DNA of 64,000 nt from Litomosoides sigmodontis (GCA_963070105.1 OY718805.1:1178001-1242000); one strand, 5' to 3'; counted from the stretch's first letter, positions 25,553 to 40,277 are shown. Numbers and translations are program-made. Notes: generated by a model from the letters alone, not told the origin.

Positions 25553-28500
25553 TTGCTAAATTATTTTAGTGAAGGGCTGTGCTAAATAACCGAGTAGTTT
25601 TCTCATTCAAAAAGTTCTAAAAGTAAATGGTTTCTCATCCTCAAAGGGGATTTAAATGCATTGTAAATTTGGTTGGCAGTGAAATAGTACAAATAATTAT
25701 TTGAATACTGGTAATTACCAGTTGATTTTTTTTGTCAAATTAAGTGTGGAATGTTTGATAATTTGGGGCGTATTCTGCTTTCTTGTTTTCATCGTTCTAG
25801 AATTTTTGGGGCACTTCCTATCGATTAATATCGGGAGTCAAACTAATGATTGAATTGATATAAATTGTGACTTTGTGCTCTCAATTTAGATCAAGTTCTT
25901 TTCATAACTCTTCATAAAAAATAGTAATGTTCTGATATATTCGCAGTGCCTGATGGAAAGTGGCTGAGCGGCATATTGTACTAAGTTTCTCCCTTTGTTA
26001 TTCTACTGATTGTTTTCGTTCGCATTCTCTTTTTGTATGTTATTGTTCTGAATCACTTGAGAGAAAACAGAAGAGAGTTTTGAAGTATTTTATGTCAAGT
26101 TTTGCTAGGATAATTTCGGTTAATTTCTTTTACTTTTATTTATTATCTTTTACGTAAATACATCATAAATCCTACAGCAACTTGATATTCAAGAAATTAG
26201 TGGACAGCTGTGAAATGATTTTTATACATTTTGAGAGAAATGATTTCTGACTTTGTGTTCATTAGTTCTGAGTTTGGACTCACATTGTCTTCATAAAAAG
26301 GAGGTGAAAATTTATCCTTTGAATAGTAAATTCTAGAAATGTTGACGATGTCGTCACAGAATCTGATTAGAAAACGATTATCTGAATTATCATTGCTTTG
26401 TGTTGCATTTTGCTTGGCATCCTTCTTCCGCTTATTGTTACTGGTCGTGGAAATTTCATGTGATGTTGATATTTTAGAAATTTTAGTTATTTTAATATCT
26501 TGATATTGTCGCTAATGCAGTTGTCATTACTGATTGATTTAGTTTTCAATTTGTATGGGTGATTGATTGAGGAAATGCTCAAAATAATAATGGATATTTG
26601 TTAAAGCAAATTTTCATGTACTACATTTTCCTCATTACATCCTAACGCGAGAACCTCTTAATCAATTTAAAACACTTATATCAGTCTCGATTGTGTTGCA
26701 TGATTATGTACGATATTTTTCAGCTTCATCTATCATATCATCGATGGTTTGCAAATAGCTTTATCCCAATGTACGTCGAGTTAAATCTACACAACAAAAT
26801 ATAGAAGTGAAATGGAAAATAATTTGAAATTTTATTAAAGTTTCACATGGAATATATCAATTCGATATAATGTAATAAAATTCAATCAATTATTTCATCA
26901 TTTCTCACATCTGTCCACTTCATTCTAGTACAGCCAACAGCATTCAACCTTGCAATCTTAATTCATTAATTTACTTAAATGAAATTTATAAAATGGTCTG
27001 ATCAAGAAAGCTAAACTAACTGATCAATTTAATCGTTTTAACATAAATTTGAAATCATATCTATAGGGAGCATTTTTTTTCCACTGCAATAGAGCCCTTA
27101 TCAATGATTTTCAAATTACTGCTAACTCTATAGTTAGTGTTGTACGATCAGCACTGTATAAATAATTAACAACATTATATGTCAGTCGGCTTCCAATAAA
27201 CTTAGAGTTGTTGGAATATTATTTTTTGCTGTTAGCGAATTTTCAGTATTGATTTGTTAAGTGATAGTATATAGTGTACTTCGATATATGTTGTCAGTTG
27301 CAACTGTTTTAATTATTTTTTAAAATTTGAAAAAATTGGAAAAATTGCAAAAATGATAGCGCTGTAGGAATGGAAAAAAATGGGGAAAAGTATCAGTTTT
27401 GAATTCAATAAATTGCAAAAGAGAATGAGTATATTTTTTAGCGTAAAACAAAATGAAAACAAAAAATTGTTGAAATTTCGTAAGCTTAAAGTTAAATTTA
27501 TTGATTGGATCAATTCGTCGTCTCTCACTTATCGTGATCTCCTCGGATAAGCTGTCGTAGCTTCCATCCACAAAAATTTCAACGCTATCATTTCACTGTG
27601 CAAATAGTTCAATGTGCAACCTTCAAACGCTCATGAACAGCTGTTTGTCAGACTTTTTTTTTGTGTCAATTTATTGCTGAAAATGAAAAATTTAGTGACT
27701 TTCTTCTCACTTTCTCACTTTTTTTTTTTTTAAAAAAAACGTAAATTTTTGAAAGGAAAAATTTCTTTTCTTTTTTTTCTTTGGATGAATAAGTTGAAGT
27801 GATGTTAAGCACTGGCTTTGCAGCAGTGGAAAATTGTGAAGCGAAATTATTTTTGCCTAATTTTTGCAGTATCGTTCCCCCTCCTCTTTCCGTACTTTTA
27901 CATATTGCGTGACTTATTATCATAAATAGCAATCAACGAATTCACTTTTGATATTAAACTTCAATGATAACTGTTATTTTAGAGAAGCATTTTTTGTAGA
28001 AAAAAAAGTGCAAATAAAATTTTACTAAAAATCCAAACACGTCGCATTGCAATTTCAATAAGTCTTCTTTACCGTTTCCATTCATCAATTTGAAAATTTG
28101 TAAATAATTGACCGAAATGTTCATTTTCCATCAATTATTCGGCGAAAAGCGAAAAATGGAATTCCATCGGACCATTTTTCATTTCCCTCTATTTCTTACT
28201 GTTTTTTTTTTCCTCTGAACGATTAAAAATTGCAAAATAAATTAATTTTAAGAACTTTCTCAAAAATATTTTGCAACAAATTTTATCATCCACAGAAATT
28301 TAAATTTTGAACTGATAATCAATTGCTCACTTCAATTCGTTTCGGTTCCGCTAATCAAAAATTCTTAATTGTGTTCTCTTTCAACAAGCGAATTTCAAAA
28401 AGTTTTTGCTTAGCGAGAAAAAAAAGTTATAGCTTTTGCATATTAGCTGTTGTAACAGTCAAGGAAATGTTCGCTATTGCTAAAAATTTTTAATTTTTCT

Positions 28501-30559
28501 TAGAATTTTAAACTTGCAGTTTTTAAACGATCATCGTTACTACTTCAATGAATGTTGAGTGATGTAATTTTTAAAATTAAAAAAAAAATTTCGTCGCTTT
28601 TTTTTGAATTTTACCCCTTTTCTTTAGTAGAAAAATCTTATCGTTGAAATTTTACGCTTTCCTAAAACAATTCAAATGTTGGTTTAACTAATTCAAAAAT
28701 GATAATAATTGGGGTGATCTTTCTAATTTGTTCCATAAATACTCACCTGAAATTCGTTCTGGCTGAGTTCGAATTTACCTCAGCAAGAATTCTCGCAATA
28801 AGTGACGCTAACAGGATGGCGATGATGATAATGATAGTGTTAGTGATAACGGCGACAGTTACTACTGTGGAAATTATGAATGGCTGGCTAATGTAGTAGG
28901 CGGAAAAGGGGCCAACAAAGGGGGGGAGGGAGTGGGGAAGAAAAAGATCGTTGGAATTGAACATCTGTTTTGGGTTGGTTGCAAAAGATGAGAGGTCCTA
29001 GCAGCTGCTGCTGCTGCTGCTATACCGTTATTTATTCAGCAATTTACTTCCGTACTCATTCCGTTTGCTTCATTTCCGGATTTTCGATCCGTTTCGGCCA
29101 ACGGTTTCATATCTCCCCTTGAGCTACCACCATTTACATTCCGTTCGCTCAAGTACTTCCCATAAAAAGCGCTTTTTTGATATGTAAGAAGTCTAACTTC
29201 ATTTTCAAGTGAATATCTTCTCTTGTATTTTTTCGTGAAAATATGCACAGAAATTATAATTATTTCATGCCATTTCAGCTAATTCATAGCGTTTATTCAA
29301 AATTTCAATTTTATCTTCCAAATATTTTTTCTTCAGTTTTTAAATTTTAACTGCTAAAAGGATGGAAGTGCGCTTGTCATAAAAAGTGAACGAAAAGGCA
29401 AATCACCGATGGAAATGAAACTATCATTCCTTCCTCTCTCTCGCTGCTTCTCTCTCTCTCTCTCTCCCTTCCTCTCCCTATTCTTTGCACTTGACCTACT
29501 TCTCATTTTATTTTTTGTCCTTCCTATCCATTCTTCCTCCCTTATTTCTTGGCATCTTTTATCTGTTCGTATTTTCTAGCATTGTAATTATCGCTCTCAT
29601 TCTCTGTGTATTTAATCTCATGCATTTTGAAATATTCCATTGCAATTAAATCTTTTACTCTTGTAATCGCTTATCTAATTTGAATTTTCATGAGTTCATT
29701 TAAGCTGAAAATGCTTAGTTTAGGGAAGGAGGGAAGAGGGAAATGAGAAATTTCAGGAATGAATAATTTTTTTTTTCATTCTATCATCGCATATTAATAT
29801 AAATGTCAGACGGTGAAGCTGCCTTCTCATCTCTTTCCTCTCTCCCTCTCAACCATTTCCATTATATTTCCTCTTCATTACAACTGAAATATTTATTTTT
29901 ATCGTTTAATTGATTAATTAATCAAATTGCAATGTAAATCTTTTAAGAAACAAAATAATTCCGCCCAATATGTGTATTAAACATGAAATTTTTCTTCATT
30001 GAAGTAAACAAGAAACTTTTTGTTATTTTTTGAAACTTATTAATCGATAAACACTATAAAATTTCACGCTTATGACGCATGCCTGGATGACACACGTGAT
30101 CGGGATAACGTGTCCGAGATGATAATAGGGAAAATTACTTGAAGTATATTAATTGCTTTAGTAATTAGTGTAGTAGCACGCATTTTAATGTCTAGAAGTA
30201 TTAAATAACTCACATTGCCTTAATCATTTCTTCGTAAATTTAGCAGTGGATGAGAATTGAGATTTAAATTAGCCAACAAACGGAAAATAAAAATGATTGC
30301 CTCCTGTTTCATTTTCATTCTCATTCAGTGAAATCATTCTGCACTGCACATATTTCTTGGTGGCGGCGTACACGTAAAATCGTTTCATATTACGTCAATT
30401 TTACGACGGATTGATGAAATTTAACGGAATTTATTATTCAGATATTTAGTGGCACACATCTTACTGTTTGACGCTTGAATTATAATGTTTTATTTCTTGC
30501 TAGGGATTGTTCACTTGGTGGTTTCTGGGTGAAGAGAACGAGGTCACGAATTATCATTT
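25553..30559. other. About 5 kb intergenic region, AT-rich, no assignable gene
   Basis: Contains only short frames in low-complexity AT-rich sequence. A (CTG)6 tract is at 29004-29021 and a CT tract at 29448-29466. One minus-strand start (MDGSYDSLSEEITI from 27571) runs to a good donor, but no second exon was found. The right end should hold the promoter of the Rab11-FIP-like gene. Confidence 0.55.
29004..29021. repeat. (CTG)6 trinucleotide repeat
   Basis: Tandem GCT/CTG units lie in intergenic sequence with no coding frame assigned. Confidence 0.95.
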
Positions 30560-33369
30560 ATGGCTAATTTCAACAACTTGGTTGTTACTGGTAATAATAT
30601 TTTATGCATTTCACCTAAATTAACCTTATTCAACGTCAGTGATTGAGAGATATTGACGTGTATTCAAATGGGCGCATTTATCGAAATTGCGAATTGGAAT
30701 TGAAGATATATTTGAAAATTTCAACGATCAAATTACAAAAAAAAACTGCTAAAAATACATGCAGTGGTGCAGAAGTAGAATTATTTCAACAATTGTGGTA
30801 ACTACGATGGTGTTATTTGTGGTTAAAAATAAAAGTTAACATATACGCATCACGTGTTGTCACTTACGGCTTCACCGTTACGTTGCGTATAAAAAAAGTA
30901 GCAATATTATTCATAAGTAATTCTCTACGTAAGAAAGTGATTGTTTCCTGATGACAGCAACGTTGCATTGTAGTTGTATCTGCTCGTGGCTTATCGCTTA
31001 AAGGCCATAACAAATTGGAAGCATTCGTTACTTTAACAATTGACAGTAAGGGAAACTGGAAAAGTAAAGTACAGACGGATATCGTTCGAACAGCAGCTGA
31101 TTGTAAGTGGGACCAACGATGTGAATTGTACGTTTAATTAGTTATCCGAACGAACCGGTGATCACATTATATTCAAATAATAGTTATAAATAATAATAAT
31201 AATAGTAATAGTAATGGTAGCAATGCTAATTAATAACAGCATTAGTAGTAAATGATAATAATTAATGGTATAGTAGTTAGAGCTAATTAATTATGATAAA
31301 TGTTGGCAGAATAAATTGGTTTTTTTTGTTTTTGAATATTACCACAATCAAAGTTTACTTTAAGTACATTAAACGATTTGGATTCACTATTAACAGTAAC
31401 TGTTAATCATCGTACGCTATTGGGTACAAGCGATTGCATTGGCGCAATCGAATTGCCGTTGCGTTCATTAGTAGACGTACGTATGCCCACGTGGTATCGC
31501 TTATGTAAGAAAGGTAAATATGACAGTAATGGACAAGGGATGAAATATCGCGGTGAAATATGCCTGAAATTTGAATTTTCCAACAAAGTTTCGACTACAG
31601 CAAGCAAAAACTTCTCAGCTTCATCACTTTCACTGCATGGCACATTTCATGGTTTGTTTTTTTCTGACGTTTGCTCAATTATTTTGCAGCCGTTAATTGT
31701 CGAACAAATTTATTGTACTTAAGAATCGATTACATTAGTGAATTATAGATTATAAGTTAGAAAATGCAATCAATTTTTGTTTTATTTAAGGCCTATCTAA
31801 ATTTAGCACAGTAATATGCTAAATAACATTTGTTCTTATAATATAATCGATAAATTACGCTTAATTTTCACAATTACGATAATTATTACCGTACTTCCAA
31901 CTTATGAATTTTAATCAATTGGTTAACGATTAAGAGTTAACAGTTACTGTGGCGGTCTTCTATCCAATTCCAAATTTTCTTTAGGTTCCAATAAACTTGA
32001 TACACTGAAGCGTAAGATGCGATTTGGCAAAAGGAAAAATAATGACATGCCACCGGATACCGCTTCCTTAATAAGCCTTCCACAAGCCGGTCAACGCCGG
32101 TCCTCGCTCTGTGAAGTTTGTCCAACTAATCCGAAGTCGGATCGCACTGCAGCAATAGATTTAAACCGTGACGGACTGATAACACCGCCAGTTGCCAGAG
32201 ATGGTACTGCACATTATGCAACGCTATCTTATAGCCCAAGAAGCACCACCGCTCCATTCGGTCTGTCATCTTTTTTTTTTTTTTTAAATTAATTTAACAG
32301 TTTTTTGTTTAGTTAAATTTAAGTAACTGAATTCGTTTGTTACAGCGTTACGAGTATTTGTGATTATATTACAGTATATTTCTATATTCCTAACTTAAAA
32401 ACACTACAGTACAATTATAAGCAGTCACAGCATTTCTTTTTAACTATCACTACAATATTTTTCATATTCCAAGCATTACCAAACACATTATCAGTTATTA
32501 ATAAACTAATTAAATGTTCACCTTCTCATTGGTTCTTACTTATTTCTATAAAAGTAGAGAATCTCTGTCACATGAAGACGAAAGTATAGCCAAAGATAAG
32601 TTATGAAATAAAAGATGAGAATTTGGAGAGACTGTTATCGTTTCCTTTTTGTTCATAAAAAACATTGCTTTGACATAATAATGTTTAAGGAATTGATGGA
32701 ATATTGTTTGGCTCACAACGCACGTCAATATCATCGAATCGAAATTCGTTAAATTCATCTCCAATACTAACAGCTGGAGAAATTGATGGTCTCGAATCAC
32801 CAGCTATAGCTTCACGTCCACGTAGTGCTACTTCATCCGGTTTTGGTTCTGCACGATCAACTGTTGTCAATAGTTCCGATTTAGCTTCGGTACATATATT
32901 TGTTAGATGTCACCAGGATATTCTTAATCACTAAAATTTTCTGAATTACAAGAATATTCTATTATGTTTGCAAGCACATCCATTTTCTTGTTTAAAACGA
33001 ATTGTGTTACAATTTCTAAATCAATTCGTAAGACTCAAGTCTGGTCCTTTATAAGCAAAGTAACAGATTATCTTCTCACATTTTGTTTTGCCTTCCTCCC
33101 AAACTTATACTCATTTAAATTTACTTCTTGAAAAAGAGAACTAACAGATTTCACTAAATCGTTTCAATTTTGATTTTCAGACTTCACATTATCCGTCACA
33201 TGAAGATTTATTAAAGAATATCAATGATTTACAAAATGAATTAGCACGTAAGGATGCGAAAATTAACGATTTACAAGATTATATTGGGAAATTATTAGCA
33301 AGAATTATGGAGAAAAGTCCAGAAGTGTTGGAAGTTAAACTGTCACGTGGTTTCTTCGCACGACATTAG
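30560..33369 (+). CDS. Class I Rab11 family-interacting protein-like (C2 domain plus Rab11-binding helix)
   Basis: Six exons (30560-30590, 30974-31127, 31365-31651, 31985-32260, 32690-32889, 33181-33369) give 378 residues. The N-terminal C2 domain (about residues 5-130) starts NLVVTVVSARGLSLKGHNKL and continues with VTVNHRTLLGTSDCIGAIEL and PTWYRLCKKGKYDSNGQGMK. A Ser/Pro-rich disordered middle follows (SNRNSLNSSPILTAG). The C-terminal coiled coil HEDLLKNINDLQNELARKD, then LQDYIGKLLARIMEKSPEVL, matches the FIP Rab-binding domain with its YIDxLLxRIME-like core. Class I FIPs bind C2-dependent membrane lipids and GTP-bound Rab11 on recycling endosomes, linking cargo recycling to motors. The first exon is only 31 bases, supported by matching phase and by restoring the first beta strand of the C2 domain. 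A TTGCTAG acceptor lies near 30502, upstream of the ATG. Confidence 0.9.
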
Positions 33370-35033
33370 CGCCGGTGTTTCTTTCTCTTTTCTTTCTTTG
33401 ATGACTTAAACTGTGAATTCAATTGTTGCTACTATCCACTAGGACATAACAGATCAACTCTATGCGTCAAATATTTCACTGTGTTTTAGTTGCGTGACTG
33501 GTATTTATCATGGAATGCTAACATAATCGTTTTGCATAATGGCCTGTCTATCTCACTGTAATTACGATGTGACATACTTGTAGCACTACCTTACTGTATT
33601 ATTGTTATTAGACAAATGAGATCCTGAATTTCCTGTAAGATTACGTGACACTAATACCACTGACCTCCGGTGTACTTAAATGCAAAAACACAATTGTTCC
33701 TGTGCGATATGTCTGTAGCAATCACAGCACAAGCATTTTTAACTGTTAACCTGTGAAATTTCAGGGAAAAATTCATGATTTAATCTCTGAAATTCCCTCA
33801 TTATTTTAAATTATGTGCCGTACCAATTCCTTTAATTCGTTTTTTCCACGTTCTATATGCACTTTTTTTTCACTTAAACCAAAAAAAAGGAAACCGAACG
33901 CATCTTTTCTTTTGAGCAAAACGGTGTAGATCATTATTTTGTCAATTATCAGAATGTCTGACAGTGATAAAGTATCTGTGGCAAGGTAAAGTCAAATCTA
34001 AATCACACACTTTACTCGTACCTGCATTTTCAACATAGATTCATTCAGATCACTGTCCTGTTTATCACTTAGTATCAATGTTCAATTTGGTATTATGCTT
34101 TAGACGAAGAATTCCTTTCCTCGTCCATCTTAACTTATTGTCGTTACCTGAAAAAGTCTAACAGTTGCTAAATAAACGACTAAACTAGTTTACCTGGAAG
34201 TTCAAATTCGGAAAATTTTTATGATAAAATTTATCCGAATTTGAAGGAAAGAGCTTAAAATTTTTGAAACCTAAATCTTTGCTCACCGGTCCTCAAACTG
34301 CCGAACTATCCTGCCGAAAAGGGAATCTATGAGTGGACCTCGGACCGAACCGCTGCTGAGAAGGCATAAAAATAACGAACTTCGGACGGTTCGTTAAATT
34401 TCGATCCATTTGTTCGAAATTTGTTGGCTCATATATCGCCCGCGATTTGTGGACGCTTTGTTATCTTTGACCTGTTTGTGAGTCGATGCTCGGACCTTTG
34501 AAACATTTTTATGGTTTGAATAGAGAACTAATGAAAGAAAAAATATGTAATCTAAGAAATTCCTACGGAAGGAATATTCTTACCAGATATCCTAAAGGCT
34601 TTATCAGGATGATGGATTGGATTTCACAGTTTCGTGAAGGTTGTATTGGATGACGAAGGGGAGAGACTTCCCGGGAGAGACTCTTTGTTTTGAAATATTC
34701 TTCAGAATGTGTCTGAGATTTTTAAACCTCGTATATCTTTTCTGAAATAGGGGGTAATTTCCAGGACTTGCTGTTATGATGGGCTCCTCTTCTGAAATAC
34801 GTGCATACCTTTCCATAAATCCCAGAATAGTAGATTCTTTCTGGGAATTTACATGGTTGAAAATTAACTGTGACGCATGGCATTAAAGAGACCAGGAGAT
34901 TTAGCATCTTATGATAATGGACTAATCGCACATTTCTTAATTTTTTTTTTCGAAATTTTGAAGGTCGGAAACAATCTTACTTCAAATTGTGCGCTGAATT
35001 TGCTTCGCACATTGCAGCAATATTTTTCCAGTT
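33370..35033. other. Intergenic between the Rab11-FIP-like gene and NUP85
   Basis: Holds the 3' UTR of the left gene and the promoter of NUP85. The block 34290-34930 is somewhat less AT-rich, with short minus-strand frames that lack splice support. No gene is assigned. Confidence 0.5.
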
Positions 35034-38000
35034 ATGGAGGCTTGTAAGTGTAAAAGATATGCAGCGTTTGATGCCAGTACAAGTGAAATAGTGGTTGCCT
35101 TATCAGATATAGATGAAGCTCGTTCAACAGGTAAGAGATATAAAAGTGAAATTGTTATGTATGTTTTGCTGAAAAAAAATATTTCGGAATCCTGGATTTT
35201 TCGCAGTAGTACTATCGGAATTCCCGGTGGTTTAATTATCGACAAATATTAAAATAGCGAATGATATAATGAGTGTTACAGCTGACTGGTGAGATTTCGA
35301 CATTTTTGCTCGCAGAATTTTTATCTGAGGTTTTATGATTGAGTAACAAATGAAGCCTAAATTTTTTTATATTTAAACCTATTGATAATACGCTTAAAAA
35401 TTCTGTTGTCAACATTCATGACTGATGTTTGATATGCATTATAGCGCAAGTAATTAGATTCTCAATATGGGAAGTTTTATGTTACCCAGAGTAATTATTT
35501 TTCTAGAGTAATTATTTGGCAGCGTATACTTTTTATTTTTAATCATTTAACACGTTATTGCGATTTTTAAGTTTTAGAATTCTCTTAAGTCCTCGTGATC
35601 GAAGCAGTCATAGGGTGTGTAACAGTGCTTATGATTCAAGATAAGTAATGGTATTCTTTCTAAATGGTACCATTACCTTTGTATTATTTAGGTTATGATA
35701 CATTTCTAATATGCCGCTGTGTATTCTGTGATTACCTTAAACTGACTTAATTTGTTCTATGGTACTGTAAGAGTATTTTTTACTTTGTGATATCCAGGAA
35801 CATCGGATAATGCACCGGTCGGTGATTTAATTCGAGCGGTTTCAATAAAACATGTCAATCAAACAATTTTCAAACATCCAGGAATGCTACTGCTTGTCCA
35901 CGAATCACACTGTGAGTGTTTTACTCGAACGTACCTTCGGCATCGTAAACTGTCTGGAAATCTTAGACTTTAATGTTGTTAGTTCTTTTTGAAGCAGGGA
36001 TTTTTTTTCATATTTTCAGTCATTTTCTCTCGCGCACAACATGATGCAAAACTCGTCACACTTACAGTATCTGAGTGAGTTATACTGTTTAACTTTAATT
36101 GTTTCGAAAAAGTTGAGAAGAGAACATAGGTCTGAGTCTTTTCTGATCACTCAAAGACCATGGTTGAAACATTTGGCATTCTTTTCTAAGGAATGGAGAA
36201 TTGAAAAAGAAGAAAGCGTGACACAATTGCATTTTTCATGTTAGAAACAGCTTTAAAAATAAGCTCTTTATTCATAACCGAGTCTAAAGGATTTTTAGAG
36301 TTGCTAAAAAGAAGGCATTGATTTCTTTATCCTAGTGATATTCTATTGTTCTACTGTTTAAAAAAAAGTGATCTAAATTCCAGTGTCTTGTCATATAGTT
36401 TACAATATCGTTCCATTATTCGATCAACACTGTCAACAATTCCTGTATCAGAATTTGAAATTAGAGAATCACTTACGACAGCAGAGCTTATTTGGTCGCT
36501 TGTTGAGGCTATTTTCATTAAAACTCATGGTATGTGTAGTAGACTAAAACGTAAGGAAAGTGCAAATTTTCTATCCTTGTTTAGAGAATTATTTTGTAGT
36601 AAACAGGATAAAAATGAAACTTGGAAATATAAGAATAATTTTGCTTGGGAAGGTCGTTAGTGAAAACAAGATCATGCACTGTTTATCCTACGCAGCAATA
36701 AGGTCTTTTATTAAAAAATGTATGTAACTTTGCTTAAGATTCATCTGTTGTCGTTGACCTAATGACTTGGGCTCGTTTATGCTTGGCACATACCCCATAC
36801 GTTGATGAAATTTCGAACTTACTTCGCGGCAGCAAAATAAAAAGACTTGACAAGCAACATTTTTGGCATCAGGTAAGTTGGATGTTTGCTTTAAGCTTGT
36901 TGATTCTGCTTTATTATAATTGATATGTGATTGCGAAAGACTGAAAGGCATCCATTTTATTTTTGAAATCTTAAGCAGAAAGATCAAGAATAATTTCTAA
37001 TTACACTTTAATACACTTTAATTTTTAGATTATTTACTTTGTTCTGAGCGGTATGTTCAATAATGCGGTCACTTTTTTGGAAACATACGGTGATTTGTGT
37101 GATGACGACGCTGTACGATGCTTGGCTAAGGTGATTTCCGAAATAAAAATGGATTTATTAAGCAATGAAAATACTGCCATGGATTTTGTCAGTGCGCAAG
37201 AAGTGAGTGCTTTTGGAAATGAACCATACTAAAATTTTTTAAAAGCTGATTTATCTGAAGGAAAGCATATTTTAGATTAAATGAATGGTAGTGTTGAAAG
37301 CAATTGTTAACATTATTTCGATGGAGTTTTTCCTCCTTTCGAAGCACAGGAAAATTCTCTTGAAAACCATTAAAATTTTTTGTTTTTAGGAAGTACGTAA
37401 CATGTGCGCAAGTGGACATTTTCGAACTAATGCTGAAGCTGAAAAGGTGGCGATGATTGTTGCTGGTGATATCCCAACCATAACATCGGTTTCAGCTCAA
37501 TTGGACAATTGGTTTGAATTAGTACCACCATACTTATTATTCGTTCGGCCATGTGCTACTCTTCCTCAACTCAGAGATGTTGTCAAGGTATGCGAAATTT
37601 AAATATCAGATTTCGTGGATTTTAGTAACACATTTTCAACAAAGCTTAACTGTTATGTATAAAAACTCACCAAACGAAACGTTTGTGATTAAATATCTGT
37701 ACAAGTAATGCCGCTGAAGAGAAATAAGATTGAAAATGATACAGTTGGAAGTGCTTGTTCGTTGGAATAGTTATAGGTATAACTTTTTGCAGGATTGTTT
37801 AAAAATTTTCGGCATAAGTAAATGTGACGGAATTGATGCGGTGATGTGTGAGCTCTTTTCATTGGAAGCATTGCGAGCTCTTCATCGAATTTCAACTTCA
37901 AGCACCAACTGGTGGTTTCCAGCTCATTTAGCAGATTTGCTACAAAAAGCCGATGAGCGGATAACAAATGCTTTTGGCACGGATATACGCCAACACTTGG

Positions 38001-39434
38001 TTATTGAATATGGATCGTCGCTCTTTAGTGAACCTGGGTGTGACATTATTTTCCCCATTGCTATGGAAAAAGTTTAAGGAAGGTTTAAAATCTATTCGCC
38101 AAAAGGAAAAAAGGCTGAAAATTGTTCAGTGATTAAGATTGCTTTACAAATAATTACAGATTGTGGCAAGTGGGATTTGATTATCTCCGTGAAACTGGTG
38201 ATGAGGGATTGGCTCACTTAAAGTTATTGATTGAACAAGTACCTGTGGACAATGAAACTGTTGCTACGAAGTTATGCTCATTATGTGATGAAGTAGGTTT
38301 TGATCAAACACGAAAGGATATTGCACGAGTCATGGCTTACAGGTAAACATGAGCAAACTTTATTTCATTTCAGGGTCGTTTGTTTTCTATTTTCACGATA
38401 AATATTATCGGTTCTCACATTTTAAAACAAGAATTGTAATTTCTTCGCTACTTATTTCTAGACTGTTACGTGCCAACCGGTGGGGCAGCGCTTTATCGTG
38501 GGCCATACGGTCACGTGATGTCGGAATTGTTTCTACCGTTGCTGATGAGGTGCTGTTAAAATGTGCACCCGATGAGTTTTCGTCTATCATCGTTGTTGAA
38601 CATTTCACAGAAGTGATGCTACTTTCATCATCATTTGCATTTTTGCACCGCTTTTATAAGTTTCGAAAACTGCTGCAATCGGACCAGAAAGTCAAAGCTG
38701 CAGAATTGCTGGTTTGTTGTATATTCTAACATAGTACTGTCAGTTGAGTTATAGCAAATGTAATGATCTGCAAAAGTGATCCGACATAGCAGTTAAGCCT
38801 TTCTTTTAAGGGGTTGTTAGCTTCTGTTTCACTAGTCATAAGCTGTCAAAGATGTCCGTTTGGTTAAAGAAATGGATTTTCTTTGCTCAATAATGATAAT
38901 GTTAGCGTTGCCTTGTGAGCTACGCGGCTTACGAGTAGTTAATGAATGAACTAGTTTTCGGCACTCTTTTTCATATATAATGAAGAGTGAGGGAATGTTT
39001 TATGTGTTTATTTATTCGTTTTAATTTAATTTGTTTATAGGTAGAACTGATTGTTTCTAATGTAGTTCCAAGAAACTTTGACATTATACTTATCTCCGAC
39101 TTGATTTCTCTTCTCGGTTACGAGGACGAGGTATTTGTTACTTTACAAATTTCACCTAACGAAAAATTTTGGTATATTGCTGTTGAATCTGATATATACG
39201 TCGGATATCAGATGAATTAATAAAAAATGTGTTTAATAACTCGTTAGCAGTGAAGAGTCATCCTTTCAGATTATTTTAAGCAAAGATGGCACTGAGCGAC
39301 TACTAGAATATCTAATACACTATGAAGCGGACAGTTCATTTGATCATAATTTTGATGTGTGGAGAATGCGTTTACGTACAGTGCGCTATTTATTGTTACA
39401 GAATTTGGCTCGAAATATCACTTCCTCTTCTTGA
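35034..39434 (+). CDS. npp-2: Nuclear pore complex protein NUP85 (Nup107-160 / Y complex)
   Basis: Twelve exons (35034-35130, 35798-35911, 36020-36074, 36384-36529, 36739-36872, 37029-37202, 37390-37587, 37793-38037, 38160-38342, 38462-38711, 39041-39130, 39270-39434) join in phase to 616 residues. Segments matching Nup85 include DLMTWARLCLAHTPYVDEIS, the WQVGFDYLRETGDEGLAHL repeat and CDEVGFDQTRKDIARVMAYR. They continue with LLRANRWGSALSWAIRSRD and AAELLVELIVSNVVPRNFD before the NLARNITSSS end. Nup85 is an all-helical ancestral coatomer element scaffold nucleoporin of the outer ring of the pore, also at kinetochores in mitosis. The symbol follows the C. elegans NUP85 orthologue. The ATG is 2 bases after TTTTTCCAG at 35031, a very tight trans-splice arrangement. 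It lies in the same orientation as the next gene, 2 kb away. Confidence 0.93.
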
Positions 39435-40277
39435 CTCATTTGTGACCTTTTTTCATGCTCATTTTTGTTTGTTGTTTTCTTGATCTCTTTCAAATTGGTA
39501 TTTGAATTTTTTTAGATATAATTACGCATAACTTCAGCAATTTTTATTAGCTTCATTTACTCCACAACCCTGCTGTAGTTAATTTGGTGATATTACGCTC
39601 TCTCGGAAATGTACGGAAGTTAGTTTCCCAAGTGAAAATTATAATATTCAGAAGGATGTGATTTCTTCCGAATGCATCATATCATAGTTTCAACAAATCA
39701 CAATATAATTAGAATTATTAACATACCTATTCAGACATGTCTAAGTGAACCAAATCTAATTTGCCGAGTTGGTCATAACAGCGCTTATTTGATTGTAAAG
39801 CATTACTTTTTAATTCGCTAAATGTTTTTGGTTACATCTGCTAGGTTACGGTTCATTCGTCGAATTCATTGCTGAAAATTTATTTACCTTTACCAATATG
39901 TTTATTGTTGTTATGAAGGTTCTGATAAATTGTTTGATTATTGGACAGACATAATAATGAAACGATGAATGGGTTTACATTATCTGCAGGGTTGAAGAAC
40001 TTGAAACTCATAATGTTATTATTGCTGTTTCGTCAATGGGATAAAGTCTGAATAAGGACTGTTACATGAGTTTAGTCGTCTAATCTGTTTTAAATTTTAA
40101 AGAAATCTCGAAATTTATCTCTTTTATTTCTTATTTTTTCACTAAATTTTTATAGATTATGAATAGCAAGTTAAATTAACAGTAAATGAATGTTGCCACA
40201 TAATTTCTGGGGCGAGTATTGCTTTAGGTTTTTATTGAACAATTGATAATTTATTCTCATATCTATCGAATCCTCGT

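Noticed and set aside
27313..27932. Phe/Lys-rich minus-strand frames
   Set aside because: Low-complexity AT-rich chance frames, apart from the short start at 27571 noted separately.
34604..34931. Overlapping minus-strand frames upstream of NUP85
   Set aside because: They overlap each other in different registers and lack motifs; the block is more likely promoter or flank.
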